A stretch of DNA of 64,000 nt from Tritrichomonas musculus (taxonomy: Eukaryota; Parabasalia; Tritrichomonadida; Tritrichomonadidae): positions 3,782,001-3,846,000 of the forward strand of contig JAPFFF010000013.1 of NCBI GenBank assembly GCA_039105265.1. The letters run 5' to 3'. This document shows positions 63,684-64,000 of this stretch, piece after piece. The notes beneath the pieces are model-generated. The model saw nothing but the letters and a program-made list of their open reading frames with translations, did not search any database and was not told the origin of the DNA. The position numbers and the translations under genes are program-made. How positions within the stretch are numbered: position 1 is the stretch's first letter; each line of letters opens with the position of its first letter.

Positions 63684-64000
63684 CCCCTTGATGATTTTAA
63701 ATCTTTCTCTTCTTCTTCAATTTATGAAAATGAAGTGTTTTTTTGTTATCTATTTTTTTATTTTCAAATTTTGAAAAATTTTATATAATTTCATAAGTCA
63801 AGATTATATAAACCATTCAATCGATTCAAATAAAATTTTAACTTCAAAATTTTTGACGATAAATGTCAAATATTTTAAGGTATTGATTATCAATACTTTT
63901 TTAAACTAAACATAATTAAATGATATCTTTGTTGTTTTGTATATATATGTATATGCATATATGTAGTATAAGTCAATGTTGTAGTGTTAAATTTAAACTA

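Larger units (their letters stand above)
45489..64000. repeat. Tandem array of a 3,120-bp unit, at least six copies
   Basis: From about 45489 to the window end the sequence repeats head to tail with a period of 3,120 bp (3,121 for the first unit, which has one extra A in an A-run near 48,418). Each unit has one DUF2828 gene on the minus strand and a 1.6-kb spacer. Gene copies start at 47085, 50206, 53326, 56446, 59566 and 62686. The translated proteins are identical, and even the A-run near 47,475 and the AAT microsatellite near 48,475 recur in every spacer. The array continues beyond the window. Such identity means very recent amplification or strong homogenisation; a collapsed or over-expanded assembly must also be considered. 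Confidence 0.97.

Noticed and set aside
45489-64000. CRISPR-like array
   Set aside because: The repeats are 3.1-kb gene units in a eukaryote-like genome; there are no short repeats with unique spacers.

Overview
The window looks like nuclear DNA of a parabasalid protist, most probably Tritrichomonas (T. foetus-like). The evidence is very AT-rich intergenic DNA, genes without recognisable introns, short 5' leaders with TCA(Y)(W) initiator elements, stop codons that often run into TAAA, and typical parabasalid families. These include BspA-like leucine-rich repeat proteins, DUF3447/ankyrin proteins, Sel1-repeat proteins, an initiator-binding-domain protein, an S8 subtilisin-like protease, and pieces of large virus-like elements. 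The species is inferred; no marker gene here proves it.

Layout. 1-6.3 kb: a BspA-like gene cut by the left edge, a decayed DUF3447 gene on the other strand, a small XMAP215-like fragment, and an ankyrin gene broken into single-repeat islands that ends in a 390-bp inverted-repeat element. 6.5-15.6 kb: mostly housekeeping genes, namely a tandem ubiquitin-like protein, tRNA-Lys(UUU), an initiator-binding-domain gene with an in-frame stop, an XRN1-type exoribonuclease and a membrane-anchored subtilisin. 16-24.3 kb: an accessory stretch with two broken virus-like fragments, one carrying a superfamily 2 helicase, and a broken pogo/Tc5-type transposase. 25-31 kb: a DUF3447-ankyrin-BspA fusion with an early in-frame stop, an RCC1 fragment, and a Sel1 fragment split by a mariner-type MITE. 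31-44.6 kb: an S/K/E-rich protein, a TMEM62-like phosphoesterase, a Sel1 gene that seems to have lost its kinase domain, an 802-bp hAT-type element with a perfect 8-bp target duplication, a beta-helix protein with two RING fingers, and an ankyrin remnant.

45.5-64 kb is the most striking part: at least six head-to-tail copies of a 3,120-bp unit. Each unit carries one 500-residue DUF2828/DUF7788 protein (a helical N-terminal part plus a von Willebrand A-like part, an architecture resembling Ro60) and a 1.6-kb spacer. The spacer holds two nearly identical 97-98 nt stem-loop elements and a truncated third copy that ends in twelve T. The protein copies are identical and the spacers nearly so. The pairing of a Ro60-like protein with repeated small stem-loop elements is the best candidate for an undescribed system, but a functional link is inference only.

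The genes do not form operons. Some intact genes share an ACTTTTTGAA motif upstream, and many gene-family members are visibly decaying, so the window mixes stable housekeeping genes with fast-turning surface and ankyrin families and mobile DNA.
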